The notes under the pieces are model-generated. The model worked only from the letters and a program-made list of their open reading frames with translations, searched no databases and had not been told where the DNA came from. A stretch of 64,000 nucleotides of DNA from Sipunculus nudus (lineage: Eukaryota > Annelida > Sipuncula > Golfingiida > Sipunculidae), in the NCBI GenBank assembly GCA_026874595.1, contig CM049315.1, positions 71,591,416-71,655,415 of the forward strand, read 5' to 3'. This document shows positions 1-10,094 of the stretch, one piece after another (position 1 is the stretch's first letter; the number at the start of each line of letters is the position of its first letter). A program made the translations under genes and the position numbers.

Positions 1-342
1 TCTATTATTAATTGATAATGGTGAGGTAATTGGGTAATGTACTGTCTGTTTGTATTATTCTTGTCACGGAGCCACTATAGAACGCGGGTTTCGCTCGTTG
101 AAATAGCCAAAGAGGGCGATATATTTGATGGGGATAGAGAAAAACTGGGGTTCAGTTTTTTGGGGGGGTTCGTACAATATACAAATAAAGAATAGTTCAG
201 ACTGATTGTGTATTCTTTTTTTTATTCTGCATTCATCTGTACGTTGTTTGGAATGTTGTCCTGTGATGTCTGAAATGAGAGAGAGATTGGAATGAATTAC
301 TAGTATACATACATATTATCATATAATGACATGATCATAGAA
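1..342. other. Non-coding flank, no gene seen
   Basis: No open frame or recognisable RNA gene. It contains the motif at 74-88 that recurs in inverted orientation at 23359-23373; otherwise nothing is recognised. Confidence 0.6.
74..88 (+). repeat. ACTATAGAACGCGGG motif, left copy of an inverted pair
   Basis: A 15-bp string matched exactly, on the opposite strand, at 23359-23373. Flanking bases (a gtcac/gtgac-like block before it, a t-c-c-g-c-like block after it) are also partly conserved. The pair lies outside the inverted minisatellite pair, so both pairs are nested in the same sense. It could be a terminal or subterminal motif of one repeat family; this is inference. Confidence 0.5.
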
Positions 343-402
343 AGAGTTTCGAACCAGCGACCGCTCACTCGGGAGTCCGATGCGTATCCAACAGCGCCAT
401 AA
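343..402 (-). ncRNA. tRNA-like sequence, probable SINE head or tRNA pseudogene
   Basis: On the minus strand a TGGCGCTGTTGGATA-like A box is followed about 35 bases later by GGTTCGAAACT, a near-consensus B box. The layout resembles the body of a tRNA-Arg-type sequence. The anticodon stem and the acceptor stem do not pair well, so it is not a functional tRNA. Internal pol III boxes without a tRNA fold are what the 5' head of a tRNA-derived SINE looks like; no clear tail or target duplication was found. Confidence 0.45.
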
Positions 403-845
403 ACGACGAGTTTAAGGGCTTTGAAATCTGGGGGTATTTAAGTCTATTGTCCAAAAATAATACCGGCGACTGACAATAGATGTCGCTAGTATATTTAAGT
501 GGGTTGGTTGCACATATAGCGCCCCCTGTAGATGATGTGGAGAGTTACGGAGGTCACATAGTAATATAAGTGGCGGCATTTGACGATGCAAGTATAACGG
601 TTAACAATATGAAATGGCCTAAAAAATAGGAAAACATGATAATAGCATAAAACTTGCTGCATAATTAATAGTTTTGTAAATTATTATTATTATTCAGTGA
701 AATAACTGTTAAACCATATGATAAAAAAATGATAAGTTGCCTGCTGGCCTCATTTTGTAATCAGGTAATCATGTGACCATGGGGTAATTGTTCTATAATG
801 AATACGTGCATTTGGCAGTTGTATTAGAACAGAGTACGATCGACC
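403..845. other. A/T-rich non-coding sequence
   Basis: No coding signal or clear repeat seen, apart from short A/T-rich runs such as the ATT triplets near 679-694. Confidence 0.5.
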
Positions 846-974
846 ATGGTGGAGGGACGACCTGGTACCTCATTACGAGAAAAATTGGAGGGCATTACAA
901 GATGCCATGTAGGTGAGAAATCCTGTAAACGGACCTTAGAGGAGGTTGAAGCGGAGAGGGCCCGCAAACGGTAA
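846..974 (+). CDS. Doubtful 42-codon ORF next to the minisatellite
   Basis: An ATG-initiated frame of 42 codons ending in TAA, rich in Glu and Arg towards the end (L-E-E-V-E-A-E-R-A-R-K-R). It ends directly before the 16-bp minisatellite. A gtaggtgag string inside it could be a splice donor, so it may instead be part of an exon. No family is recognised. The length is within chance expectation. Confidence 0.15.
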   Translation: MVEGRPGTSLREKLEGITRCHVGEKSCKRTLEEVEAERARKR

Positions 975-975
975 C

Positions 976-1258
976 GGGAACTCTCGGCCCCAGAGACACT
1001 CGTCCCAGAGACACTCGGCCCCAGCGACTCTCGGCCCCAGAGACACTCGGCCCCTGAGACGCTCGGCCCCTAGTCAGCAGGACCCAGCGACACTCGGCCC
1101 CGACCGGTCGCCGCCCCCAGAGACACTCGGCCCAGGGGGATACCCCTCAGAAAACCTTCCCGTAGTTATCCCTTCCGGGCCAGAGGTCTGATACTAGCTC
1201 CCCGTCTTATACTAGCTTAGAAAAACCCCTCAGAAAACAACCTTCCCGTAGATATACT
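976..1258 (-). repeat. GC-rich 16-bp minisatellite, left copy of an inverted pair
   Basis: Tandem variants of a 16-bp unit, which reads GGGGCCGAGTGTCTCT on the minus strand, run from about 982 to 1131. They are followed by CTACGGGAAGGTTGTTTTCTG-like sequence (minus strand), present twice here. The whole block matches 21018-21280 in inverted orientation with the same order of variant units, so the two are diverged copies of one sequence. Because 16 is not a multiple of three, the repeat gives open frames in several phases with a 16-residue period; those frames are by-products. Confidence 0.85.
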
Positions 1259-1260
1259 GA

Positions 1261-1993
1261 GTCGGAAGTCGGAGAATGGAAGCCCGTTTTTTTACCGTCT
1301 TAGGTTCATTAGGGAAGGGTTTAATGAGTCAAAACAAAAACGAGAGAAAGTGAAAGTAAAACGTATTTATTAATTGAAAAGAGTGTTTAATGTTAAATAT
1401 GTAGTTCCTGATTATGATAATAGCCAGTATATACACAAACCGAAATAGAAAACGTTCCAAATATCACAGTATGATTGAAGTATACCAAATTACAAATTAA
1501 AAAGTAGGCTTATATACAAGTTTACTGTCAATTTACACACATATATAAAACAAATCAAAGTAGAAAGTGTTTTCTACTTCGTGTTTTCTACTTCTAATTT
1601 CTAACTAATGTTAACTAACGTTAATGTTCTAACTAATGACAGAGCGTACATAAAGAAGCAAGAATACACACACAATGCCAAAATCTTAAAGAAACGGTAA
1701 ATTATGACTATTTCCACATATACACATCAAATATCGTTAATGTTTTAACTAATGACAGAGCGTACGTATGGAAAGAAAATGGTATAAGAACTCTTCTCTA
1801 ATGGGATTAATATGTATACAAAATTCATATATATACAAAGCCAAAATCATAAAAAAACTGTAATTTACTACTATTAGGAACGGTAATTTATGACTATTTC
1901 CATGCACATATATACATAAAAGATATGAAGTATTCCAAAGGCCATAGAGCCTACATCAAGCACATATCAAAGTTCCACTGTGTACGCTACATT
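1261..1993. other. Non-coding sequence downstream of the MULE-like gene
   Basis: A/T-rich, no coding signal. It includes a diverged direct duplication at 1616-1925, described separately. Confidence 0.5.
1616..1925 (+). repeat. Diverged direct duplication
   Basis: Two anchors occur twice in the same order: AACTAATGACAGAGCGTAC at 1631 and 1747, and GGTAA(A/T)TTATGACTATTTCCA at 1696 and 1882. The spacings of 116 and 186 bp differ, so the second copy carries an insertion. The origin is unknown. Confidence 0.6.
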
Positions 1994-3119
1994 TCAAACT
2001 CTGGTGAAATATGCAGGTGGGTTGTACACGTCGGCCACCTCCTTGACCAGTTCTCCCACGGACAGGTCGCCATCCACATATCTGTCCCACAGACTGAAGA
2101 GCTTTCCTTGTAGGGCCCGGGTACTCTGGCGCTGCTGTCTCTTCAGTTTCCCGTCGGACATGAGCTTATGTTGAACGGTCACCCCCTTGGCCTCGGAATG
2201 GAGAAGAGGAACAAGCACGTAGAGGTTTAGTTCCCCGTGCGTGGGGCCCATCCGGCTGTTCATGCGGTTGTGCCACCCTGATAATAATAAAGATAAAAAT
2301 AAGATAAAAAGTGTTTTTACCAAATGCAGATGTATTATCTCTCGGATCAAACCATGTATACTATGAACAATGCATGGCCTGTTTTTGTAGGTTACAGATC
2401 ATTTTATTAAGGCTGAATTGTTATAACAATTTACATGCTAAAATCCAGGTGTCAACGTGATATTATATAGCCATGTCGTTGTTTTTCATGATAGTCCATG
2501 TCAGGTATCCCTATGAATGGCCACACGAGAGAACAGTTCTATGAGTAGACTATGAGTATACTATTATTTTATACTATATTAAAGATTATAAGGCCATCAT
2601 TACTCTTCTCCGTACTCGGTCGTTGACGGAATTATATATTATTGTAAAATAAAATAACACGTATCATGAATACAATAAGAAAATCATTCACCAACCTTCT
2701 AGGTCATTATTTGTGCGTGTGGCCCGCATGAACACAGACCAGGCTTGTGGCGGGTATACAGTGGACTGGACCCATCGCCTCTCCACGTAGTCAAACAGCT
2801 GTATCAGCAACGGGTTATTCGTCTTTTCCTTCATAGCACCGAGGGTCTCCGGGATCAGTTCATGGGGCAGGAAAGGTAGTGCCAGTAGTCGCCTGATTGA
2901 CCTGTGGACCTTACTGGTCTTGCGATAAGCTGCCTTCATTCCAAGCTTCTGGACTTTTCGGAAGACAGCTTGGCTCCAATGGAAGGAGCATCCATGCATC
3001 GCCACATCTGGGTAGACCTTACGAAGGGCCGACCAAGCCGCTGTAAAATACGATTTGTGCCACTGTTATAATAATAATAATAATAATAATAATAATTATT
3101 ATTATTATTATTATTATTA

Positions 3120-3156
<37 letters not shown>

Positions 3157-3958
3157 ACATTGGACAAGCATTGAACTACATGTTGCAATATCGCTATTGT
3201 AAAAAGGGGATTATACTACATGCTACTTGTTCATGATGTATGATTAATTAATTAATGAAATAGATACTAATAAAGTAACGGAAAATTTGGAATGGTTTGA
3301 ATGTAAAGTCTTAAATGCATGAATATAAATCTACATATCGACTACAATGCAGAAGCAATATATATTTCATGGTTGTATGCATAAAAATAAGACTACTAAT
3401 GGTTATAATATGAAATCTAAAATGTATTATATATTATCATATATATTTTCTAATGGTACCTTCCTCAAAGTCCATCACACAACTCTTCAGTGCTATGTCT
3501 TCAGGGAGAAGGGAGGACACCGCAAGGAACACCTATACAGAAAATGAAAAATGTATGGTTATAATAGACCCAATGATATTATTCGCTGTTGAGAGTGTAA
3601 TGATTTGTAGGACAAGGAAAATTAAATAAACAAAGGTTAGGCAAGACAATGTTCAATTTTATCATTTACATCCATTATATGAAAAATCTATGAGATATTT
3701 TGGTTCATTTTTCAATTCATATATATATTATCTCAAGACATATATGTCTCATATATAAAAAGCATTTTCATTATAAATTTTGCATATACATGTATATATA
3801 TATATATATATAATTACAATAAAAAAATATACCTTCTCGTAATCTTCCTTCTTTCTCCTTGTCATCAGAACAAACACGAGTGGGACCTGTTTCATCTCTT
3901 CTCCTTTCCTGAGGAAGGCATGAATGCTAAAGAGCTGTTTGAACGGCTCTCTCACGAT
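1994..3958 (-). CDS. MULE-type transposase-like gene, four exons, 5' part missing
   Basis: Four minus-strand exons (3958-3833, 3532-3460, 3040-2696, 2277-1994) have AG/GT borders and join in frame to 276 codons including the stop. In order they give a Q-L-F-S-I-H-A-F segment, the K-Q-V-P-L-V-F-V-L-M-T-R-R block, the M-D-F-E block, the G-C-S-F-H-W-S-Q-A block, and R-T-N-N-D-L-E-G-W-H across the last junction. These are signature blocks of animal MULE transposases, often fused to FLYWCH zinc fingers. Such enzymes cut and paste DNA with an RNase H-fold DDE catalytic core. The first exon starts just after the point where the first catalytic Asp (a D-G-T-F-like block) is expected, and no upstream exon carrying it was found before 5200. 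There are no internal stops, so this may be a recent or domesticated copy. Splice joints are my inference from the sequence. Confidence 0.75.
3067..3155. repeat. Palindromic AAT/ATT microsatellite
   Basis: About nine ATA/AAT triplets run straight into about 20 ATT triplets. The tract is therefore a near-perfect inverted repeat able to fold into one long hairpin. It lies in the intron between two exons of the MULE-like gene. Confidence 0.9.
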
Positions 3959-4112
3959 CTGCAAAGCACGACAACTTAATATAATATATCCTTAAATGAT
4001 ACAAAAATACAGTGGATGCTTGTTGCAGGTATCCTATTATTAAACGACTTATATATACATATATATATTTCTTATCTTCATTAAAGCTGTCATAAAATTC
4101 TTCGTACCTTAA

Positions 4113-4197
4113 ACAAGGGACCCATGGGTCACGGCGCTCAGCTGTTATATATGATAAACAAGTGACCAATGGGTCATGATGCTCAGCTGACATAGAC
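4113..4197 (+). repeat. Short direct duplication with GGGACCCATGGGTCAC-like core
   Basis: Two units of about 45-50 bp, each reading ACAAG(G/T)GACC(C/A)ATGGGTCA followed by GCTCAGCTG. The style matches other short interspersed repeats in this window that end in CAGCTGAGC. No gene is seen. Confidence 0.45.
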
Positions 4198-4522
4198 TTA
4201 CAGGTGATGCATGTATTAATTGTTGATGCGATGATTTGGGGAAAATATTTGGAACATTGTGATATGTTGTGTCAGAAAATTTTAGGCATAACGGTTATAA
4301 TTTTTGCTCTGAAATAGCCAATACCTCACAGGGTAAAGGACCCAGCATGAGCTTTTATAGGGCTTTGTCAATGTGGGAATATGAAATGATTGGGCAAGAC
4401 TACTAAGGGGAGTTTGAAAAAAAACGACAACAAGGGTGTATAAGTCAAATGCAATTAAACGTATACTTGCACAAGTGTCAGAAGTGTATTTTAAGATGCT
4501 TTTGAAATTTAATTTCACATAC

Positions 4523-4599
4523 CTAAGACTGCTCCAGTGGGTGTTGGTGAGCATGGCACAAACTGACTCTTCTTTGGCCAGGTTGAAGAGGAGGGTCAA
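4523..4599 (-). other. Possible isolated coding exon
   Basis: On the minus strand an AACCCAG acceptor is followed by 77 coding-like bases (L-T-L-L-F-N-L-A-K-E-E-S-V-C-A-M...) and then a CTTAG/GTATGT donor. Codon choice looks protein-like, but one exon cannot be assigned to a family. Its phase does not fit the first MULE exon found at 3958, so it need not belong to that gene. Confidence 0.2.
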
Positions 4600-5199
4600 C
4601 TGGGTTACCCCATGGTAATAGTAGCTGTAGCAGGGAGTAAACCCCCTGCCATGTGATTGGGTAATTTTGGCCAGGGCATCTGTTGACTGACAAGTGCCAG
4701 GGCACAGTCAGTCATGGATGTCCTCTCCCCTGACCACCCTAAGGTTAATTAGTGGAAAACTGTCAATTCTGCAAGGTCAGATGTTCCAACCTAATTTGAT
4801 GTTTTAAAGGATACTTGGCCAAGACTTTCCTGTATATTATGTTTATATTATGTTTATATATATTATTAAGTCTATAGGTATAACAGATATAATTTTTGTC
4901 CTGTCTGAGTACTGTAAAACAAGTTTGTGGCGAGTCACTCGTGCAATATATTCATCATGAGCTAGTTTCAGGTTTCAAAGAAAATTTGCCCAGAACCTGC
5001 CTGGATACTGCCTTAGAAGATCTGAAGCGTAACAGCCACATTAAATCTGAACTGAAAGTACACAAGAAGTGATCAAATTGTCCAAACCAAGAACAATTTC
5101 ATTTTGGGTAAATTTAAATGTCTATTATATTAAAAAAATTTCATACCATTATAACACAATTAATCGAGTCAAATTCATTATGTACAAAGATAAAAATTA
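4600..5199. other. Non-coding; probably contains the Helentron 3' end
   Basis: No coding signal. The end of the Helentron gene is at 5200 and the transposon's 3' terminus should lie somewhere here. Helentron ends are short and could not be identified by eye. Confidence 0.4.
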
Positions 5200-7713
5200 T
5201 CAATTGGGATGAAACTGGAAAACACTCTTTGGAACAAGTGTGAACAAGGCTTTATGATCAGACCACGTGGCCTCTATTGTTGAAGTTGTAGCATCAGGGA
5301 AATTTGAAAACACGAGATCAATAAGAGTTCCATGATCAGTTGTCTCTTCTGCTACAAGTTGTTGAGAATGTAGAAGATGTGAAAGGTCATTCAAGGCTGA
5401 TATATTGTTCTGTTTAGTAACATCAATATTGAAATCTCCAATTATCAACAATGGTTTTTGTACATCAACATGTGTCATAAGTTGGGTAAGTTTTGAGAAA
5501 AAGTCAGATAGTTTTGACTGTGGGGATCTGTACACACTAATCAGCTGCAAGAAAGACCTATGAGTATTTATCAATAATACGGATGCATCAATGTTTCCAC
5601 TGGAATGATGATGCACTTCAACGAATGGGCAGAGATCTTTGTGCACATAGAATGCCAAACCATAGTGTGGTCTTTTTGATGGACAAGTTGAAACTGTTAT
5701 TTGATGATCATTTCGTATCAGCTGGAAATTTGGGATACAATATTGATCATCAGTATCAAAGGAACACAAACGAGTTTCTGCCAAAGCAATGATATGGGTT
5801 TCAAGGAAATGACAATCAGATATCACATCTCTGAAATGCAAATGAAGAGATCTTGTGTTATGGTACATTATTTTTAATGTATCAGTTGGTACAGATGTTG
5901 GTGGTATGAAATTAAGAGCAAGTTTTGCATCATTACGCAGTCTGGTCATTACATATGTCACTTGTGGATCAGTTGATATTTTGTTTTCATCTAAATTTAA
6001 TATATACAAGCCATCCATATTTCTTACTCTACTCAAAGCAACATAATGTGCATGCCTGAGTTTCCTGTTACTTGTCATATCAACAACCACCTGATCAAGT
6101 GAACTGCCTTGTGCCTTCCATATTGTTTTTGCAGCACCAATTTTTAATGGAAACTGAGAACGAGTTACCAGTATATGTCTCCTGCCTGTATGGAATGTCC
6201 GCTTGGTGACAAAAAGTGGTGTCCATTCTTTGGATATTCCTTGAGTGTAAAAGGTGGCATAATTTCCCCTGGTGTCTGAACCAACATTTGAATCTTCAAA
6301 CTGAACCCAAATAATACTTGGTACAGTTTTGCTATGCAGATATTGTATGTGCTTCAATATACAAGAACAACCATTAGTGATTCCATCTTGAACTGCTATA
6401 TTGCAGGTGATATCATATGGTAAACCAACAGCAATCTGAAGTGTTTTCAGCAAACCTGCAGTTTTTGATGGGTTATCAGGTATTCTAGAAAGAACATCTT
6501 TCTTTACATCATCTGTGACATCTGTTATAACTGTGTCAACTGCAATTATTATTACCTTAGTTGTGTTTGTACACTGGAAGATTTGCATATTATGATTGTC
6601 CACAGAATTATTGTTTGTAAACAAATGTGTAGTTTGTGATGGATATGAACTGTTGGTAGTGACAAGACAAGATTTAAGGTTATCAATATCACCTTTTGTG
6701 TGTTGTCCTTCACGAAGCCTGTTCAAAAGTTCTGCGAAATCATGATCATTCTTTTGCCGCATTATTTCAGTAAGTTCATACATATGAAATAGGTCTACCC
6801 ACAAGTTGACTGCAAGAGGTCCATAATTTTCAGACAAGTTAGTGAAAATCCAGTTGTCCATTACTGGTTGCAGCTGGAAGAGGTCTCCAATGACAATTAC
6901 ATGGATGCCGCCAAATGGTTGTTTGTTACCTTTAATATCTTGAAGACGCAAATTTACAAAATTGATCATGCGATTTCCTACCATGCTTATTTCATCAATC
7001 ATTAATATCTGAAGGTGTCTATACTGTGTCCTCAGTGTGTTCAGGATGTCTGATGACAATTTTCTGTAATGAAACCCTTTATTTGGATCTATTCGAAAAG
7101 CGTTATGTAACGTAGATCCTTGAACATTGTAAGCAGCCTTTCCTCTGGGTGCAGTAACCAGTATCTTGCAGTCTAATGGATTGTCACCTTCAGTACCACA
7201 CAAGTGACGATGCAAAGCTTGAAAGAGAGCTCTGAGCAAAACTGATTTACCCACACCTGCCCCAACAGTTAAAAATATATGTAAAGGTGTACTTGAACAT
7301 TTCACATGTTTTATGATGTGTTTGAAGACTGTGAGTTGTTTGTCATTTAGACCCTGTATTAACTGTTTGTATTCTATATCAGGTATTCTGCCAGGTAATG
7401 TGAGTGGTTCTTGTGCCGTGGTTCTTGGTGGCAGTCCAAGGTCAGCTGTCAAATCATAGTTCTGCAAGTGATCAGACCTTTCTGGGTCAAAAAATGCAAA
7501 CTCGTCACTGGGAACCGGTGGCTGATTAGCATCCTCATTCTCAGCATGTTCATTTGTAGGAGCTATATGTGCATATTCAGTTTCATGGTCATGTTCAGCT
7601 TGGTCCTGTGCTTCTTGCAAAACGTCTGCATTGTGTTCATACTGTTTTCTTTTGAACTCAATTTGTATTTTTTTCTTGTTATATTGTTCAGAGTATGTTT
7701 TGGAACCATTCAA
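5200..7713 (-). pseudogene. Helentron Pif1-like helicase with C-terminal EEP endonuclease (3' part of RepHel)
   Basis: An open frame of 837 codons. Helicase motifs: Walker A G-A-G-V-G-K-S (151-157), Ia T-A-P-R-G-K-A (187-193), Walker B M-I-D-E (238-241), G-D-L-F-Q-L-Q-P (276-283), A-Q-G-S-S-L-D (534-540), and Y-V-A-L-S-R-V (557-563). From about residue 612 there is an endonuclease/exonuclease/phosphatase domain of the CR1-like type: Asn619, Glu646 (A-E-T-R), G-D-F-N (759-762) and S-D-H (818-820) all look intact. The helicase unwinds DNA during rolling-circle transposition; the endonuclease probably helps nick the target or donor strand. The nominal start is not a real start: the frame joins upstream sequence through a frameshift near 7750. 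All catalytic residues I can check are conserved, so decay is recent. Confidence 0.9.
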
Positions 7714-8110
7714 AAGGTCTTTGGTTTCATCTCTCCATGATGAGAAAACAGTAGCCTCTCACGATAGCAGTTTTCTGGGTCTATTTTCTCAGTATACCGA
7801 ACATATCTGAGAACTCTTGGATTTTTTCTGCGAGTGAATGTTGTACCATTTGGCAAGGTGATACTGAGTTTTTTTTTCAGCATTTACACTAGCATTTTCT
7901 TCGTTTTGATTTGTTATGTCAAGATCATCAGTGTTGTCAAGAAAAGCATCATGTGCTGTGTCTGAAGGGTATTTAATATTAATCTGTGATGCAAAGTCAG
8001 CCAAACACCAATTTTCAAATGCTCTAGGCCGCTTTGAATATCTGTTAATTATATTACTTGCTGCTATATCTGTTGAATCTTGTGGGAGCTGCTCAAGCTG
8101 TTCTTTACTT
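7714..8110 (-). pseudogene. Frameshifted linker between Rep and helicase
   Basis: Coding sequence continues here but changes frame about three times. From about 8110 one frame encodes the segment with L-A-D-F-A-S-Q-I-N-I-K-Y. At the run of nine A (7877-7869, T on the plus strand) it shifts to a frame with R-K-N-P-R-V-L-R-Y-V-R-Y and D-P-E-N-C-Y-R-E-R-L, conserved linker blocks of Helitron proteins. Near 7750 it shifts again into W-R-D-E and the helicase frame. The homopolymer shift could be a real mutation or an assembly error; the other two are not in homopolymers of note. Confidence 0.75.
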
Positions 8111-10061
8111 TGAGCAAAAATGTTCTTTCTTCTGGAGGGGCAGTGGGTATAAATATTACATCTCTGGTGGCTCTTGTCATTGGAAGTTGTAATACGAGAT
8201 ATGCTGCTTCTTGAGCACTTATTTCAACAGCATTTAAGAACTGATTTCCCATATCTCTCACCTGCTGTCTAAGATTTTTTCCCTCTTTTCGAGCTTCTTT
8301 ACAAGCAGCATCTAGCAAAGCACTCATTCCCCTTTGACTTTTGCTTACATAGGAAACTATGTATGTTGCACAGGCATAAGCGTCAAGTATAAACTGAAGG
8401 TCATGGTTAGCTTTCCATGCAGTAAACAAAAGTCTCATATATCCATTGATTTTTATTTCAGATGGTGATCTTTTTAGGAATACTTTTGGACCTTTAATGG
8501 ATGTTCGCAAGGCCATGTAGTAGTCATCTAGAGAGACTTCTAAAGTTGTTAGGAAATCGTGAAAGGACAGGTCACTATCAACATTCAAGCTTGCAAGTGC
8601 CTGTGAGATCTTTTTGTAGTTCTGCTTGTGTTTTTCATCAACTTCGGTGTCATGAGGTTCGAGAATTTTAGTTTGTGGCATGGGTGGCATTGGAAAGTTA
8701 AAACGACAGACTGGCTTTCCTTTCTTTCTACAAGATCTGGAATGTCTGTGAGTCTGTAGATCTATCAGGTCTTGATGGACCATATCATTTGTGGAGCAAG
8801 TAACATGTTCATCAATGTATTTGGTGACAGTATCATGTTCATGTTGACCATAAACGCGTGCATTCTCAATCCACATGAGCATATGAATATGTGGAGAGCC
8901 ACGTTGCTGAAATTCAACTCTGTAAAAAAAGTCTTTCAGATTTCCAAGAGGTGAATATGCACTTTGTAAAACAGTGTGAATAAATGAATGAACTCTGTGA
9001 TCAAAATATCGCACACATGTTACAGGATCAGCTTTCACCAATCGCGTTTTATTTACCCAATCCATTTGTGTGATATCATCAGTTGAATAAGTTTTCCCAT
9101 CAATCAGTTTACCAAGGATGATCAGCAGGTCTTCCCAATGGGTGTCTGCAGCTGATAGTGATATAAACCATGTTGGTAATCCCAGTTGTCTAATCATGGC
9201 AAACAAGTCTTTTTTACGTGCTTCAAAATATGGAGGAGAGCCTCGTATGGATCTGAAAATTCTGTAGCCTTCATCCAATCTGGTCAATTCATGGATAGTG
9301 CTTTCATTCAAAACATCCTGAACTGAATATTTTTTCCCTTTTGTTTTGCATCGACGAATTGCAAGGCTAACTTTTCCTGTAATTTGTTCTATTTGTAATT
9401 TCTTCATTTTGTAGAAGAGATTTGGAACATTTGCAGCAACTCTGCGGTCGAGTGCTCGGAGTTCCCATTTGCATATGTCACTGTAATGAACAACAACTTT
9501 TCTTTCAGCATTGCTTAATCTCCTTTGGCCACAGAATATTGTTGGAAATGACATATATTCTGAATCTTTGTCTTGAAAAAGACTCAAAGGCTTCTGTCCT
9601 TCTCCTGGAGCTACTGATATTATGTCATTCCCTGTGAGTTCTGTATCATCAAGCATGGTATCTAGAATTCCTCCTTGTTCATCTTCTTGTATTTCTTCAA
9701 AATGGTCATCATCTGATAAACATTCATCGACTGATGTGTCAGCTGTGCTATCAGATTCGTGCTCTTGTGAATTTTCAAAAGATTGAAGCCAGTTAGTATT
9801 TACTGTAATGTTGGCATCTTTATAGAACTGACTATGTCTCATCAAGTAGTGTAACGCACTTACTATTACAGCTGGACGTACATTTTGAGTGCAGTCTACA
9901 TTTTTGTAAGCAAGTTTACGTTTCAGATTTATCGGTATGGTAGCAGTAGAGTCTGATGTTCGCGGCAACATGTTCACAGTTGTTTCAATTTGAGTAGGTA
10001 CGTTGACCAATGATCCTTTCAGTGACAACTGCGAACCTCTAGGTAACTGCCTTATCTGCAT
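8064..10061 (-). pseudogene. Helentron Rep domain (HUH/Y2 nuclease), middle part of RepHel
   Basis: An open frame of 665 codons. The HUH motif is H-I-H-M-L-M-W (His391 and His393), after R-G-S-P. The two-tyrosine motif is A-T-Y-I-V-S-Y-V-S-K (Tyr567 and Tyr571). These residues nick single-stranded DNA and hold it covalently during rolling-circle transposition. An acidic stretch (about 97-145) precedes the domain. The nominal start (Met1) is internal: the frame is open back to the in-frame TAA at 10095-10097, and E-E-R-L-I-A-L-R-I-P-F directly after that stop is a conserved Helitron block. The 5' neighbour is thus the same gene, cut by one nonsense codon. The 3' end is lost by a frameshift near 8110. 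Confidence 0.9.
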
Positions 10062-10094
10062 GAAAGGTATTCGTAATGCAATAAGCCTTTCTTC

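Noticed and set aside
343-402. Functional tRNA gene
   Set aside because: Acceptor and anticodon stems do not form; only the A and B boxes are good.
1994-2350. 118-codon minus-strand frame as an independent gene
   Set aside because: Its first part is intron; only 2277-1994 is the last exon of the MULE-like gene.
4282-4599. 105-codon minus-strand frame as a gene
   Set aside because: Coding-like composition stops at a splice donor at 4522; the rest is intron-like.
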